Source of the DNA: Salinibacterium sp. M195
GTDB lineage: Bacteria > Actinomycetota > Actinomycetes > Actinomycetales > Microbacteriaceae
Assembly (NCBI RefSeq): GCF_019443965.1
Contig: NZ_CP040814.1
Location: forward strand, 1,426,001 to 1,490,000
DNA: 64,000 bases
Direction of reading: 5' to 3'
Shown here: positions 1 through 8,440 of the stretch, piece after piece
Layout of the letters: each line of letters begins with the position of its first letter
Numbering within the stretch: position 1 is the stretch's first letter
Program-made: the position numbers and the translations under genes
Notes under the pieces: generated by a model
The model's database searches: none
What the model saw: only the letters and a program-made list of their open reading frames with translations
What the model was told of the DNA's origin: nothing

Positions 1-299
1 CTCTGTCTTCGGCCCTTGGTGCGGTTGCCGGTGTGCTCTTCACCCTCAACGTAAACGCTGCCTCCTTGGGAATCGGCCACGCCGTCGAGCTCAAAGCTCT
101 CGCCGTGATCATCGTCGGGGGAATGGGATCCCTGCCGGGAGCCCTCGTTGGCGGCCTCATCCTTGGCCTAGCCGAAGTGCTCGCCGTGAACTACATCGGA
201 AGTTCGTGGCGGGACATGGTGGCGTTCGGCCTCCTGTTCCTCATCCTGATCCTTCGACCGCAGGGCCTGTTCGGCGCTCGCAAGACGCGGGAGGTCTAA
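1..299 (+). CDS. livH: Branched-chain amino acid ABC transporter permease LivH, C-terminal part (5' end outside the window)
   Basis: The reading frame is open from the window edge and stops with TAA at 297-299, so only the last ~98 residues are present. They are strongly hydrophobic and contain the hallmark of LivH/LivM permeases, a VGGMGSLPGALVGG loop followed by a membrane helix and the ending LRPQGLFG. In the Liv system this inner-membrane subunit pairs with LivM to pass leucine, isoleucine or valine (or related amides) into the cell. The next gene starts 3 nt downstream and encodes LivM-LivG, then LivF, so the operon order is H-MG-F. The family call is secure; the exact substrate is not readable from this fragment. 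Confidence 0.9.
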   Translation, partial: LSSALGAVAGVLFTLNVNAASLGIGHAVELKALAVIIVGGMGSLPGALVGGLILGLAEVLAVNYIGSSWRDMVAFGLLFLILILRPQGLFGARKTREV

Positions 300-301
300 T
301 C

Positions 302-2131
302 GTGCTCGCGGAATACTCGTCGCTCATAACCCTGATCGCCCTCACCGCGATCCTCGCCTTCAGCTTCTATGCGGTGCTTATCGCTGGCCAGCTGAGTCTT
401 GCTCAGGTGGGCCTCGCCTCATTGGCAGCGTTCACCTCTGCGCTCGTGGTGCCGTCGGAACCGCTGTTCGGCTTCATCCCTCCACTGGTTATCGGCATCG
501 TTTTTGGTATGTTCGTCGGCGCCATCGCCGCGTTCATTCTCGGCCTGCCCGTCATCCGGCTGCGAGGGGTCTTTTTGGCCATCGCAACCCTTGCCTTCGG
601 CGAAATGGTGCGGATCTTCCTGATTAACCAGAGTTGGACAAACGGCGCGCAAGGGCTGAGCTTCTCGAAGCTCGTAGGACCTGGTGTCGCCTGGATCGCT
701 CTGGCCCTCGTTGCTTACTGGTTCTGGCGTCTGTCGGGATCTCGGCTAGGACGCGCTTTTGCGGCCATCCGTGAAGACGAATTGGCAGCCACCACCATGG
801 GCATCGATGTTCCGCGGTATCGGATGGCGTCGTTCGTGATCGCGGGAGCCGTCGCTGGTCTCTATGGCGTACTCCTCGCCCACTTCTCCCGATTCGCTGA
901 CCCGAACGAGTTCTCGTTCACGGCCGCGGTGGATGGGCTAGTCACCGCCGTTGTTGGTGGTGTCACCCTGTTCGTCGGACCGATTCTTGGCTCCGCCTTC
1001 CTCAGCGTGCTTCCCGAAGTGCAGCGCGTGATCGGTATTGACGCTGGGTGGATCCGTCCCACTATTTCCGGCGTGCTGCTTCTCGTCGTCATCCTCTTCC
1101 TGCCAGGAGGACTCTCGGGGCTTATCCCGCGCAGAAAATCTGCCAAGAGCCTCATCGACGATCCGTCACTTCAGCCCACACTGTCACCGTTGCCTGCCGC
1201 AGGCTCTGAGCTCGTGAACCTCAGTGGCCTTGGCAAATCCTACGGCGGAGTGCACGCCGTGCAGTCAGTGGACCTCACCGTGAATGCGGGAGAAGTTCTC
1301 GGCCTGATCGGTCCCAACGGTGCGGGCAAGACCACCCTGGTGAACATGGTCACCGGTCTGACTCCGCCGACCGCAGGAACCGGAAACGTACTTGGCGTTC
1401 CCCTTTCGGCCAGCACGAAGGCGCACCGCTTAGCCCAAGCCGGAGTTGCGCGTACTTTCCAGCAGATCAAGCTCTTCAACCGACTCTCCGCGCTCGAGAA
1501 TGTGTTGGTCGGCGGATACCGCATCACGCAAGACACACTGCTGCGTCGGCTCCTGTTCCTGCCGTCGGCACGTCGCCTGGAGCGCGAAGCTGTCGCGATG
1601 GCCTCCGCGCAATTGATTCGTGTTGGACTCGGCGACAAAGCGGCAAACGCAGCCGGGGATCTTTCCTACGGAGACCAACGTCGGCTGGAGATCGCCAGGG
1701 CGCTAGCGTCGCATCCGTCCCTTCTCGTTCTCGATGAGCCTGCCGCAGGAATGAACCACGTCGAGGCAGCGAGCTTGTCTGAGCTCATCCGTTCCCTCGC
1801 AGCCGACGGAATTGCCGTGCTCGTGATCGAGCACAACGTGCGGATGATGCTGGCCACCTGTGATCGCATCATGGTGCTGAATTTCGGTGAGATTATCGCC
1901 TTTGGAAAACCCAGTGACATCGCTCGCGATCCTCGAGTGCTCGAGGCTTACCTCGGCTCAGCAGGCTCTGACGACGACGTTGAGGCCGCATCCGTGCTCG
2001 CATCAGAGAACCTCGCCCATGTCGTCGTCGATCCGGCTGCCGAGCAGCAGGAGCATCGCAGCGGCGCCGGCAGCGGCACCGCTTCTGACACCACTCCTGA
2101 CGGCAGCACTACCCCGGAGGAGAACCGATGA
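302..2131 (+). CDS. Fused branched-chain amino acid ABC transporter permease/ATP-binding protein (LivM-LivG)
   Basis: A 609-residue protein joining two usually separate subunits. Residues ~1-285 are a multi-helix LivM permease ending LPGGLSGLIPRR. After a short linker, residues ~305-555 are a LivG ATPase with Walker A GPNGAGKT (337-344), signature LSYGDQ (454-459) and Walker B LLVLDEP (474-480). The last ~45 residues are polar and low complexity. GTG at 302 is chosen because GGGAGG lies at 289-294 and LivH ends at 299; an earlier in-frame ATG at 206 lies inside livH. The stop overlaps livF by ATGA. Fusion forces 1:1 permease:ATPase stoichiometry on one side of the transporter. Such fusions occur in other actinobacteria, so this is a lineage trait and not an assembly artefact. 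Confidence 0.9.
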   Translation: MLAEYSSLITLIALTAILAFSFYAVLIAGQLSLAQVGLASLAAFTSALVVPSEPLFGFIPPLVIGIVFGMFVGAIAAFILGLPVIRLRGVFLAIATLAFGEMVRIFLINQSWTNGAQGLSFSKLVGPGVAWIALALVAYWFWRLSGSRLGRAFAAIREDELAATTMGIDVPRYRMASFVIAGAVAGLYGVLLAHFSRFADPNEFSFTAAVDGLVTAVVGGVTLFVGPILGSAFLSVLPEVQRVIGIDAGWIRPTISGVLLLVVILFLPGGLSGLIPRRKSAKSLIDDPSLQPTLSPLPAAGSELVNLSGLGKSYGGVHAVQSVDLTVNAGEVLGLIGPNGAGKTTLVNMVTGLTPPTAGTGNVLGVPLSASTKAHRLAQAGVARTFQQIKLFNRLSALENVLVGGYRITQDTLLRRLLFLPSARRLEREAVAMASAQLIRVGLGDKAANAAGDLSYGDQRRLEIARALASHPSLLVLDEPAAGMNHVEAASLSELIRSLAADGIAVLVIEHNVRMMLATCDRIMVLNFGEIIAFGKPSDIARDPRVLEAYLGSAGSDDDVEAASVLASENLAHVVVDPAAEQQEHRSGAGSGTASDTTPDGSTTPEENR

Positions 2132-2844
2132 GCGACCCGATCCTGAGCGTCACCGGCCTGCAGGTTAACTATGGGCGAGTGGAGGCTGTGCGAGATGTTT
2201 CGTTCGATGTGCCGACCGGTTCCCTCGTCACTCTCGTCGGCGCCAATGGTGCTGGCAAGACCTCCGTTCTGAACGCCGTCTCTGGAATGCTGCGCCCCCG
2301 CCAGGGCGTCATCACCTTCGAGGGAACAGACATCACGAAGTGGCCAGCGCATCGCCTAGTGAAGGCCGGGCTTGTGCAGGTTCCGGAAGGTCGCGAGATC
2401 TTGGGAACCCTCACCGTCGCCGAGAATCTCACCCTCGGTGGCTGGCACCGCCGCAACAGCGCGATGCACACCAAAGTTGCCGAAGTCTACGAACGATTCC
2501 CTGTGCTGTTCGAGCGGCGCAAGCTGCAGGCCGGCGCGTTATCCGGGGGAGAGCAACAGATGCTGGCCATTGCCCGCGCCCTGATTGCCGAACCCAAGAT
2601 TCTTCTCCTCGACGAACCTTCGATGGGTCTCGCGCCGAAAATTGTAGACGAAGTCTTTACCGTGATCGAAGAGATTCGGCAGACGGGCACCACGGTCGTT
2701 CTGGTGGAACAGAACGCCCGTCGTGCTCTCGCTGCCGCTGACTACGGTTATGTGTTGGAGACCGGCGAAGTCTCACACTCCGGCCCCGCGCACGAACTCC
2801 TCGCCGACGAAAAGGTCATCGAGGCTTACCTCGGGCTCGACTAG
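2128..2844 (+). CDS. livF: Branched-chain amino acid ABC transporter ATP-binding protein LivF
   Basis: The 238-residue second ATPase of the Liv importer. Walker A GANGAGKT is at residues 38-45, the signature LSGGEQQ begins at residue 138, and Walker B ILLLDEP begins at residue 158. The ending EAYLGLD is typical of LivF. Its ATG overlaps the livM-livG stop by ATGA, so it is translationally coupled. It would couple ATP hydrolysis to uptake together with the LivG half of the fusion. No periplasmic binding protein is in the window; it probably lies upstream of the edge. Product assignment is firm. Confidence 0.95.
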   Translation: MSDPILSVTGLQVNYGRVEAVRDVSFDVPTGSLVTLVGANGAGKTSVLNAVSGMLRPRQGVITFEGTDITKWPAHRLVKAGLVQVPEGREILGTLTVAENLTLGGWHRRNSAMHTKVAEVYERFPVLFERRKLQAGALSGGEQQMLAIARALIAEPKILLLDEPSMGLAPKIVDEVFTVIEEIRQTGTTVVLVEQNARRALAAADYGYVLETGEVSHSGPAHELLADEKVIEAYLGLD

Positions 2845-2866
2845 CCACCGTTCCCTACGGTTGGCT
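2843..2866. terminator. Possible bidirectional terminator between livF and the MFS gene
   Basis: AGCCA-CCG pairs with CGG-T-TGGCT across a 7-nt loop. The hairpin overlaps both convergent stop codons, which are only 10 bp apart. There is no clear T tract, so the role is inferred from position. Confidence 0.35.
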
Positions 2867-4513
2867 GCGGATGATCGAGGTTGCGCCAGTCTGATCGCTG
2901 ACGGTCATCAGTTCGTGCGATTCGGCATCCGGATCAGCGTCGTCTTCACTGACAACATTGAGCGTTTCAGTGTGTTCGCCGCGGTCGATCGTGGTGGCCA
3001 GCGGCACCTCTTTGACGAACGCCAGCAGAACGGCCGAGATCAGCACGAGCGGCACCATGTAGAGGAACACCGGGGCAAGCGCATCGTTGTAGACGCCGAC
3101 AATGATCTCGCGCACGGCATCCGGCAGGTCACGCACGGCTGCCGGTGTCAGGGAGTTCGTGTCGCCAGTCGCCTCCGCGGCAGCAGCCGGAAGACGCGTG
3201 CCGAGAAGTTCGGTAAGGCGCGCAACAAACAAGCTGCCGACAACAGCAGTGCCAATCGAGGCACCAATCTGACGGAAGTAGTTGTTGGATGACGTCGCCG
3301 TACCCACTTGCGAGTTCGGGAACGTGTTCTGCACGATGAGCACGAGAATCTGCATACTCATTCCGAGACCAAGTCCCATGATCGCGAGGTACGAGCAGAG
3401 GATCCAGATCGGCAGCGTCGGGGTCATAGTCGAGAGCAGGGCCAGACCGATTGCCACAATGATCGAGCCGGTCAACGGCAGCCACTTGTAGCGACCTGTG
3501 CGGCTAACCAACTGGCCAGCAACGACCGAGCTCACCAACAGGGCGGCCATCATCGGGATCATTAAGAACCCTGCCTGAGTGGCGTTCACTCCCGTCACCA
3601 TTTGCAAGTAGGTGGGCATGTAGGCGAGGGCGCCAAACATGGCGATACCCGTGATGAGGCCGGATCCCGTTGTGAGGAGGAAGTTGCGTTCCTTGAACAT
3701 GTGCAACGGCATGATCGGCTCATCGGCAGCGCGCTCCACCATCACGAAGGAGATGGCGGAAACAATGGCGAGAGCGATAAGGCCAATGATGATGAGCGAA
3801 TCCCAGTCGTACTGAGTGCCGCCCCAGGTCGTGACCAACACGATTGCGGTTGACGCGAGTGCAAGCAAGATCATGCCCGCAACATCGATGCTGGGCTTGC
3901 TCTTGGTGTTCTTGGGGAGTTTCAGCAGGAGCACGGCAGAGACGATTGCCAGCGCTCCGAGGGGGAGGTTCATCCAGAATGCCCAACGCCATCCGATGGA
4001 CTCGGTGAACCAGCCGCCCAGTAGCGGACCAGCGACGCTGGCAAGGGCGAACACGCCGCCCATGATTCCCATGTAACGGCCACGCTCGCGAGCGGGAACC
4101 ACGTCGGCGATGATTGCCTGCGACAGGATCATGAGGCCACCGCCACCAAGGCCCTGAACCGCGCGACCGATGATCAGCCAGGTCATGTCTGGGGCAAACC
4201 CGCCAATCACGGAGCCAGCCATGAAGATCGCGATAGCGCCGATGAACAGGCCCTTGCGGCCGATGAGGTCACCGAGCTTTCCGTACACCGGCATCATGAT
4301 GGTCGACGCCAGGATGTACGCCGTTGTCACCCACAGCATGTGGTTCACACCGTCGAGCTCGCCAACGATTGTGGGTAGCGCGGTGCTGAAAATGGTCTGG
4401 TCGAGTGCCGAAAGCAACATGGTGACCATGAGGCCAGCAAACAACAGCAGGATGCTGCGCTTGGTTGCGGGGTCACTCGGAGTCATGACTTCGGGTTGAT
4501 TGGTAGTTGTCAT
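2855..4513 (-). CDS. MFS transporter, DHA2 (EmrB/QacA) family, probable drug exporter
   Basis: A 552-residue, 14-helix type major facilitator. After a ~20-residue polar start, helix 1 is followed by LDQTIFSTALPTIVGELDG, the DHA2 motif D1 region. Further on come GKLGDLIGRK (motif A) and the motif C region SVAGPLLGGWFTESIGWRWAFWMN. These are hallmarks of proton-driven multidrug exporters of the QacA/EmrB group. The start ATG at 4513 overlaps the stop of the TetR gene by ATGA; in-frame codons further upstream lie inside tetR. The pairing implies that the repressor is displaced by a substrate of this pump. The C-terminal ~55 residues are hydrophilic and acidic. The substrate is unknown. Confidence 0.92.
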   Translation of the reverse strand: MTTTNQPEVMTPSDPATKRSILLLFAGLMVTMLLSALDQTIFSTALPTIVGELDGVNHMLWVTTAYILASTIMMPVYGKLGDLIGRKGLFIGAIAIFMAGSVIGGFAPDMTWLIIGRAVQGLGGGGLMILSQAIIADVVPARERGRYMGIMGGVFALASVAGPLLGGWFTESIGWRWAFWMNLPLGALAIVSAVLLLKLPKNTKSKPSIDVAGMILLALASTAIVLVTTWGGTQYDWDSLIIIGLIALAIVSAISFVMVERAADEPIMPLHMFKERNFLLTTGSGLITGIAMFGALAYMPTYLQMVTGVNATQAGFLMIPMMAALLVSSVVAGQLVSRTGRYKWLPLTGSIIVAIGLALLSTMTPTLPIWILCSYLAIMGLGLGMSMQILVLIVQNTFPNSQVGTATSSNNYFRQIGASIGTAVVGSLFVARLTELLGTRLPAAAAEATGDTNSLTPAAVRDLPDAVREIIVGVYNDALAPVFLYMVPLVLISAVLLAFVKEVPLATTIDRGEHTETLNVVSEDDADPDAESHELMTVSDQTGATSIIRSQP

Positions 4514-5136
4514 TGAAGAGTGTTTAGTGTTTCTCGTGTGAGCCCGATCGCGCGCAAATACATGGAGTCGATTTCGGCGGTAGCGCCGTTGGCGACCCAT
4601 TCCTTTACTGCGATTCGAACAGAGGCGATGCAAGCGGCTACGGCAATCTCGGCGACATATTCAGGGTCGCGGGGGAGCGTAGTTTCTCGCTGGGTAAGGA
4701 ATTCAACAACGGCAGCGGTCATCGTGCTGTTGAGTTGCGTGAATTGGCCGAACTGTCTGCTGAGCAGACGTGGATGCTCTTTGACGAGCAGCATCCTTTG
4801 GGTTTTGAGCTGGGTTCGCTCGGCTACAGGGCCGACGATTTCGAACATGGTTGAGATGATTGCCGAAACTAGGTCATCAGATTCCGATGCACCGATGCCG
4901 GCTGCGACGGCGCGCTCCACTTCGCCTACCTCAAAGGTGCCGAGAATGGCATCCTCTTTGCTATCGAAATAGTTGAAGAACGTGCGGGGAGAGATCTCGG
5001 CGCGCTCGCTAATCATGTCGACAGTGGCACCGTCTAGCCCCTCGGCCGTCACGATCTCGACCGCAGCAGTCTCGATGCGCAGGCGCGTTTCGAGGCGTTT
5101 GCGATCACGGAGACCGAGGGCAGGGGGATGAAGCAC
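4510..5136 (-). CDS. TetR family transcriptional regulator, local repressor of the MFS pump
   Basis: A 208-residue regulator. The N-terminal helix-turn-helix spans residues ~15-63 and includes the recognition region TVDMISERAEISPRTFFNYFDSKED; the rest is an all-helical ligand and dimerisation domain. GTG at 5136 is the only suitable start. There is no Shine-Dalgarno, but AAATAT (minus strand, 5148-5143) lies exactly 6 nt before it, the layout of a leaderless transcript seen elsewhere in this window. A 17-bp palindrome overlaps that -10 box, so autorepression is likely. It is translationally coupled to the downstream exporter. Confidence 0.9.
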   Translation of the reverse strand: MLHPPALGLRDRKRLETRLRIETAAVEIVTAEGLDGATVDMISERAEISPRTFFNYFDSKEDAILGTFEVGEVERAVAAGIGASESDDLVSAIISTMFEIVGPVAERTQLKTQRMLLVKEHPRLLSRQFGQFTQLNSTMTAAVVEFLTQRETTLPRDPEYVAEIAVAACIASVRIAVKEWVANGATAEIDSMYLRAIGLTRETLNTLQ

Positions 5137-5142
5137 TCAGCA

Positions 5143-5177
5143 ATATTTGCAGAGACTGCAAAATTGCACAACTGCAA
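5143..5177 (-). promoter_or_regulatory. tetR promoter with tandem palindromic operators
   Basis: TTTGCAG-AGA-CTGCAAA is a perfect 7+3+7 inverted repeat at 5146-5162. A second dyad, TTGCA-CAAC-TGCAA, lies at 5164-5177. The first overlaps the presumed -10 AAATAT (5143-5148 on the minus strand), which precedes the GTG start by 6 nt. A dyad next to a tetR start is the classic site of autorepression; two dyads suggest two dimers bind. Confidence 0.7.
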
Positions 5178-5225
5178 AAAGCTGTGAAGGTGCCGAGAGC
5201 CGCGGAAGCAATGCGCCTGTCGACC

Positions 5226-5861
5226 CTAGATCCGAAGGGTTTCGCCGGGCTGCAACACCGTGAACTCGCCGCCATAGCCCGCCATGACCTCCGAAATTCT
5301 TGCTGCAGAAAGCGCGAGTCCCTTGTCAGAGAGCACGGCATCGTGCGTCTGAATCGCACGTTGTGGTGCCAGCTCAGCCACGTAATCCATGACTTCACTG
5401 ATCTTCAGCCACGGTGCGCCCGCAGGGATCGCGGCGCTCGTAACCGGCTTGGGCGGCACAGTGAACGAATCTCCGCCGTACCAAAACTGGCCGTTCACGA
5501 GTACGCCGAGGTTGTCGATAATCGGGATCGACTTGTGGATGACGGCATGCTCGCCCCCAAAGAACTCCAGCGTCCAGGCGCCAAGGGCTTCGCGCGCACC
5601 GCCGACGACGGTGGTGATGTTCCAGTCGCTGGCAGCGGCCGCGACACCGGCCGGGCCAAAGATGGGCGCGTCGGGATTGTTCTCACGAAGGCGCGCAAGC
5701 TGCTCGTTGGTCCAGTGATCAGGGTGCTGGTGGGTGATCACGATGGCGGTCACGTTATCGAGCGTCGGCAGGGGTTCAGTGAACGCGCCAGGGTCAATGA
5801 CAAGGCGTTGGTTTTCGTGCTCAAGAACGAGACACGCGTGCTCATGCTTGGTGAGATTCAT
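5226..5861 (-). CDS. Metallo-beta-lactamase-fold hydrolase (UlaG-like)
   Basis: A 211-residue protein with the metal-binding motif H44-Q-H46-P-D48-H49, a later GGDSF (likely bridging Asp) and a C-terminal THDAV histidine, so both metal sites look complete. The start LTKHEHACLVLEHENQRLVIDPGAF and the short length match the UlaG/YcbL-like subgroup of MBL hydrolases, which act on phosphate esters, lactones or similar small molecules. The actual substrate cannot be read. It ends 89 bp before the tetR start on the same strand, with the tetR operators between, so it is probably its own unit. Confidence 0.85.
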   Translation of the reverse strand: MNLTKHEHACLVLEHENQRLVIDPGAFTEPLPTLDNVTAIVITHQHPDHWTNEQLARLRENNPDAPIFGPAGVAAAASDWNITTVVGGAREALGAWTLEFFGGEHAVIHKSIPIIDNLGVLVNGQFWYGGDSFTVPPKPVTSAAIPAGAPWLKISEVMDYVAELAPQRAIQTHDAVLSDKGLALSAARISEVMAGYGGEFTVLQPGETLRI

Positions 5862-5915
5862 GTCACGAGCGTAGACCGGTGATGTCAGTGGTGCATCCGA
5901 TTCGAATCAGTGCGA

Positions 5916-5921
5916 CATACT
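5916..5921 (+). promoter_or_regulatory. -10 box for a leaderless lipid kinase transcript
   Basis: CATACT is followed by exactly 6 nt (GATCAG) and GTG at 5928. No good -35 is seen. The same six spacer bases occur before the ATG at 54183. Confidence 0.5.
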
Positions 5922-5927
5922 GATCAG

Positions 5928-6860
5928 GTGGAGTCGATCAAACCCCTGCGTCTTGTTGTCGCGATCAATCCGACAGCGTCTTTTGGTAAGGGCAAGCATG
6001 TTGGCCCTCAGGCTGTTGAGGCGCTACGTGCACTCGGTCATGAGGTCACCGCTCTTGAGGAGCCGAACTTTGCGTTGCTGCTGAAACGCGGCCGCAAGGC
6101 GGTGAGCAAGAAGCCGGATGCGCTGCTCGTCGTTGGTGGCGATGGCATGGTCAATCTCGGCACAAACCTTGTTGCGAAAACGAAGGTTCCGTTGGGAATC
6201 ATTCCGTCAGGCACGGGCAATGATATGGCTCGCGGTTTGGGCATCCCGTTCAACGACACCGATGCTGCGATCGCGAGCATTGTGCGCGGCCTCAGTCGAC
6301 CGTCTCGCGCGATCGACGCGGGCAGCGTTGCTTATGTCGACGAAGCTACCGGTACGGCAGCAACGCGTTGGTTTGCCTGTGTGCTTTCAGCCGGATTCGA
6401 TGCCATCGTTAATGAGCGCGCGAACTTGATGTCATGGCCTAAGGGCCCCAGCCGTTACACAGTGGCATTGGTTATTGAGTTGTTGCGGTTGCGCGCGATC
6501 AAATACAAGCTCACGATCGACGACAAGGTCATCGAAACGACGGGTGCGCTCATTAGTGTCGGCAATAACGTCTCGCTCGGTGGCGGCATGAAGGTAACGC
6601 CGAATGCTTTAGTGGATGACGGCCTTGCCGATGTTCTTGTCGTCGAAGCACTGTCACGGTTGGCGTTCTTGCGCGTCTTCCCGCGCGTGTTCAGTGGCAC
6701 GCATCTCAGCGACCCGCGCGTCACGGTATACCGCGGAAAGCACATCCGCATCGAATCCGAAGAGATCACGGCGTACGCCGACGGTGAGCGCTTTGCAGCG
6801 CTGCCGATCGACGTGACGATCGTGCCGGGCGTGCTGCATATTCTTGACCAGCGCGACTAG
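5928..6860 (+). CDS. Diacylglycerol/sphingosine kinase family lipid kinase (YegS/DgkB type)
   Basis: A 310-residue DAGK-catalytic protein. It carries the phosphate-binding NPTASFGKGK loop (residues ~14-23), VVGGDGM at residues 68-74 (the usual GGDGT with Met for Thr) and IIPSGTGNDMARG. The family phosphorylates diacylglycerol or related lipids at the membrane and recycles lipid headgroup by-products. GTG 5928 is preferred because a -10-like CATACT lies 6 nt upstream and there is no Shine-Dalgarno; a second GTG at 5910 would add six residues. It is divergent from the MBL hydrolase gene. The true lipid substrate is not decidable from sequence. Confidence 0.88.
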   Translation: MESIKPLRLVVAINPTASFGKGKHVGPQAVEALRALGHEVTALEEPNFALLLKRGRKAVSKKPDALLVVGGDGMVNLGTNLVAKTKVPLGIIPSGTGNDMARGLGIPFNDTDAAIASIVRGLSRPSRAIDAGSVAYVDEATGTAATRWFACVLSAGFDAIVNERANLMSWPKGPSRYTVALVIELLRLRAIKYKLTIDDKVIETTGALISVGNNVSLGGGMKVTPNALVDDGLADVLVVEALSRLAFLRVFPRVFSGTHLSDPRVTVYRGKHIRIESEEITAYADGERFAALPIDVTIVPGVLHILDQRD

Positions 6861-6894
6861 CTTTCTGCCTTCGAGCGAGAAGCCTTGTGGCGCC

Positions 6895-7359
6895 CTAGGC
6901 GGCCGGCACGGGGGCGTCTGTGGCGATGCACGCGTAATCCGTAATCAACACACCATCATCGGTGCTGCGCTCAGAGACGATGAATTCTTGATCGGGGCGA
7001 ACGCCGTCGGTCACGGTCTCCTTGAACTCGCTGAAAGTCTCGGAGCAGGATGAGGAGACCGCGTTCTGGAGGCCGCCTGCCTCACTAATCTCGGTCTTTG
7101 CCAGCTCGCCTTTACCGATCACGATGTGCGTGTGGTCGGTCGTGCATGGCGCAATTTCGGCTTCGGCGAGATCGCTTCCGTCGACGAAGCTGAAGCAGTC
7201 GCCAACCAGCAGGTCAGTCGAGCCGATGACCGCAGGCTCTAGTACCTGCCCGCTGTCGTCGCGAGAAAGTTCGGGGTAGAGGAGTGAGCATCCGGCGAGG
7301 GCGGAGACCGTAGCGGAGGCAAGGAGAACGGCGGTGGTGGCGCGCGTAAAAGCAGTCAA
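6895..7359 (-). CDS. Septum_form-like lipoprotein
   Basis: A ~154-residue predicted lipoprotein. The signal peptide ends in lipobox LAGC with the lipidated Cys at residue 24, and the mature part has four more cysteines within the region VGDCF...APCTTDHTH...SSSC...YACIA. This pattern matches actinobacterial Septum_form (PF13845-like) proteins, whose role in septation is only loosely supported. The TTG at 7359 is chosen because AGGA lies 6 nt before it and the signal peptide then has normal length. An in-frame ATG at 7419 sits in the tRNA promoter region. Monocistronic. Confidence 0.75.
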   Translation of the reverse strand: MTAFTRATTAVLLASATVSALAGCSLLYPELSRDDSGQVLEPAVIGSTDLLVGDCFSFVDGSDLAEAEIAPCTTDHTHIVIGKGELAKTEISEAGGLQNAVSSSCSETFSEFKETVTDGVRPDQEFIVSERSTDDGVLITDYACIATDAPVPAA

Positions 7360-7416
7360 GAGTGATCCTGTGGTTCGGAATTGGCAGAGGTGGAAAAACA
7401 TGGCCAGAATTTGTGG

Positions 7417-7422
7417 CATACT
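7417..7422 (+). promoter_or_regulatory. Probable -10 box of the tRNA-Glu gene
   Basis: CATACT lies 17 nt upstream of the first tRNA base, giving a short 5' leader. A matching -35 is not clear. Confidence 0.35.
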
Positions 7423-7439
7423 TTTCTAGTTGTTGTGAC

Positions 7440-7512
7440 GGCCCCATCGTACAGAGGCCTAGTACGCCGCCCTCTCACGGCGGTAACGCGGGTTCGAATC
7501 CCGCTGGGGTCA
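7440..7512 (+). tRNA. tRNA-Glu (anticodon CUC)
   Basis: A 73-nt cloverleaf. Acceptor GGCCCCA (7440-7446) pairs with TGGGGTC (7505-7511) with one G-U, and the discriminator is A7512. The anticodon stem CCGCC/GGCGG encloses loop CTCTCAC, giving anticodon CUC for GAG codons. The T arm has GCGGG-TTCGAAT-CCCGC. CCA is not encoded. It is followed at once by a strong terminator, so it is a stand-alone transcription unit. Confidence 0.96.
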
Positions 7513-7519
7513 CAGTAGC

Positions 7520-7560
7520 AAAGTCCCGGTCATGTTCGTGTGAACAAGACCGGGACTTTT
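7520..7560 (+). terminator. Rho-independent terminator of tRNA-Glu
   Basis: AAAGTCCCGGTC (7520-7531) pairs with GACCGGGACTTT (7548-7559), with an inner TGTTC-GTGT-GAACA hairpin and a short T tail. It lies 8 nt after the tRNA. Confidence 0.9.
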
Positions 7561-7620
7561 ATCGTTAACGGGCACCCAAAACAGGGGGCAATGCGTGCGG
7601 TTGTTTCAGGTCTAACTGGG

Positions 7621-8295
7621 TCACTGTTGTTCCAGAGCTGCCTTGATCGCTTCGGGCAAATCTTCGACGCTCTGAATCTCGATGAGCTTGTCGTTAACGA
7701 AGAAAGATGGGGTGCTCTCGACCCCGAGCTCCTGGCCATCGGCGAAGTCTGCCTCGACTCTGGCTTGTGTTTCTGGATCCGCGACCGAGGCATCGTAGAG
7801 CTCCAGGTCGAGACCTAGCTCGGCGGCGTAGTCGCGGAAGGTGGCAGCTTGAGGGCCGTCAGCAAAGCCCCAGTCTGCCTGCGTCTCGAAAAGCTTGTGA
7901 TACATCGCCTCGAACTCGCCCTGTTGACCGGCAGCTTCGGCACTGACGGCGGCTTCCATTGAGTGCGGATGGTTGGGCAGGGGAAAGTAGCGCACAACAT
8001 AGTTGATTTCGCCGTCGTAGTACTCGCGGATTCCCTCGACGTAGGGGTAAAACTGGCCACAGGCGCTGCACTCAAAGTCGAGAAATTCGACAACGGTCAC
8101 CGCATCCGGGCCAACGTCGTCGAGGTAGCGGGAGTCGCTCGCAACCGCAGACGACGTTGTCGTCGCACTGCCATCTGGCGAGTCCGCAGTGGGGCTTGTG
8201 CCTGTTGAGTTCACCGATACGTAGATGAATACACCAACCGCGATAATTACGAGCACGCCTAGCGCGACCAAGGTGGGTAAGAGGGCCTTTTTCAT
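7621..8295 (-). CDS. DsbA-family thioredoxin-fold protein, membrane-anchored
   Basis: A 224-residue protein with an N-terminal signal anchor (residues ~5-28), a Ser/Thr/Asp-rich linker, and a DsbA/Thioredoxin_4 domain. The redox motif is C76-S-A-C79 within DFECSACGQF, and the cis-proline loop reads ESTPSFF. It should form or shuffle disulfides in exported proteins on the outer face of the membrane. ATG 8295 has GGAG 6 nt upstream; an ATG 28 codons earlier is not needed. Possible clients in this window include the Cys-rich lipoprotein next door, but that link is only positional. Confidence 0.9.
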   Translation of the reverse strand: MKKALLPTLVALGVLVIIAVGVFIYVSVNSTGTSPTADSPDGSATTTSSAVASDSRYLDDVGPDAVTVVEFLDFECSACGQFYPYVEGIREYYDGEINYVVRYFPLPNHPHSMEAAVSAEAAGQQGEFEAMYHKLFETQADWGFADGPQAATFRDYAAELGLDLELYDASVADPETQARVEADFADGQELGVESTPSFFVNDKLIEIQSVEDLPEAIKAALEQQ

Positions 8296-8440
8296 GAAAT
8301 CTCCGGCTGAAAATTGACAGTGAGTTGTGCTCAAGGCTAACCGAGAGTCGTCTCCACAGTCTGTCGTTTGCCTGCACAACTCGCGGACACGTGCCTACAG
8401 TGAAAGGACAAAATACCTACGCTGAAGGGGCGTGACGACG

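Noticed and set aside
7540-7818. 92-codon + strand frame starting in the tRNA terminator
   Set aside because: Its first codons are the terminator stem and the rest is antisense to the DsbA-like gene.
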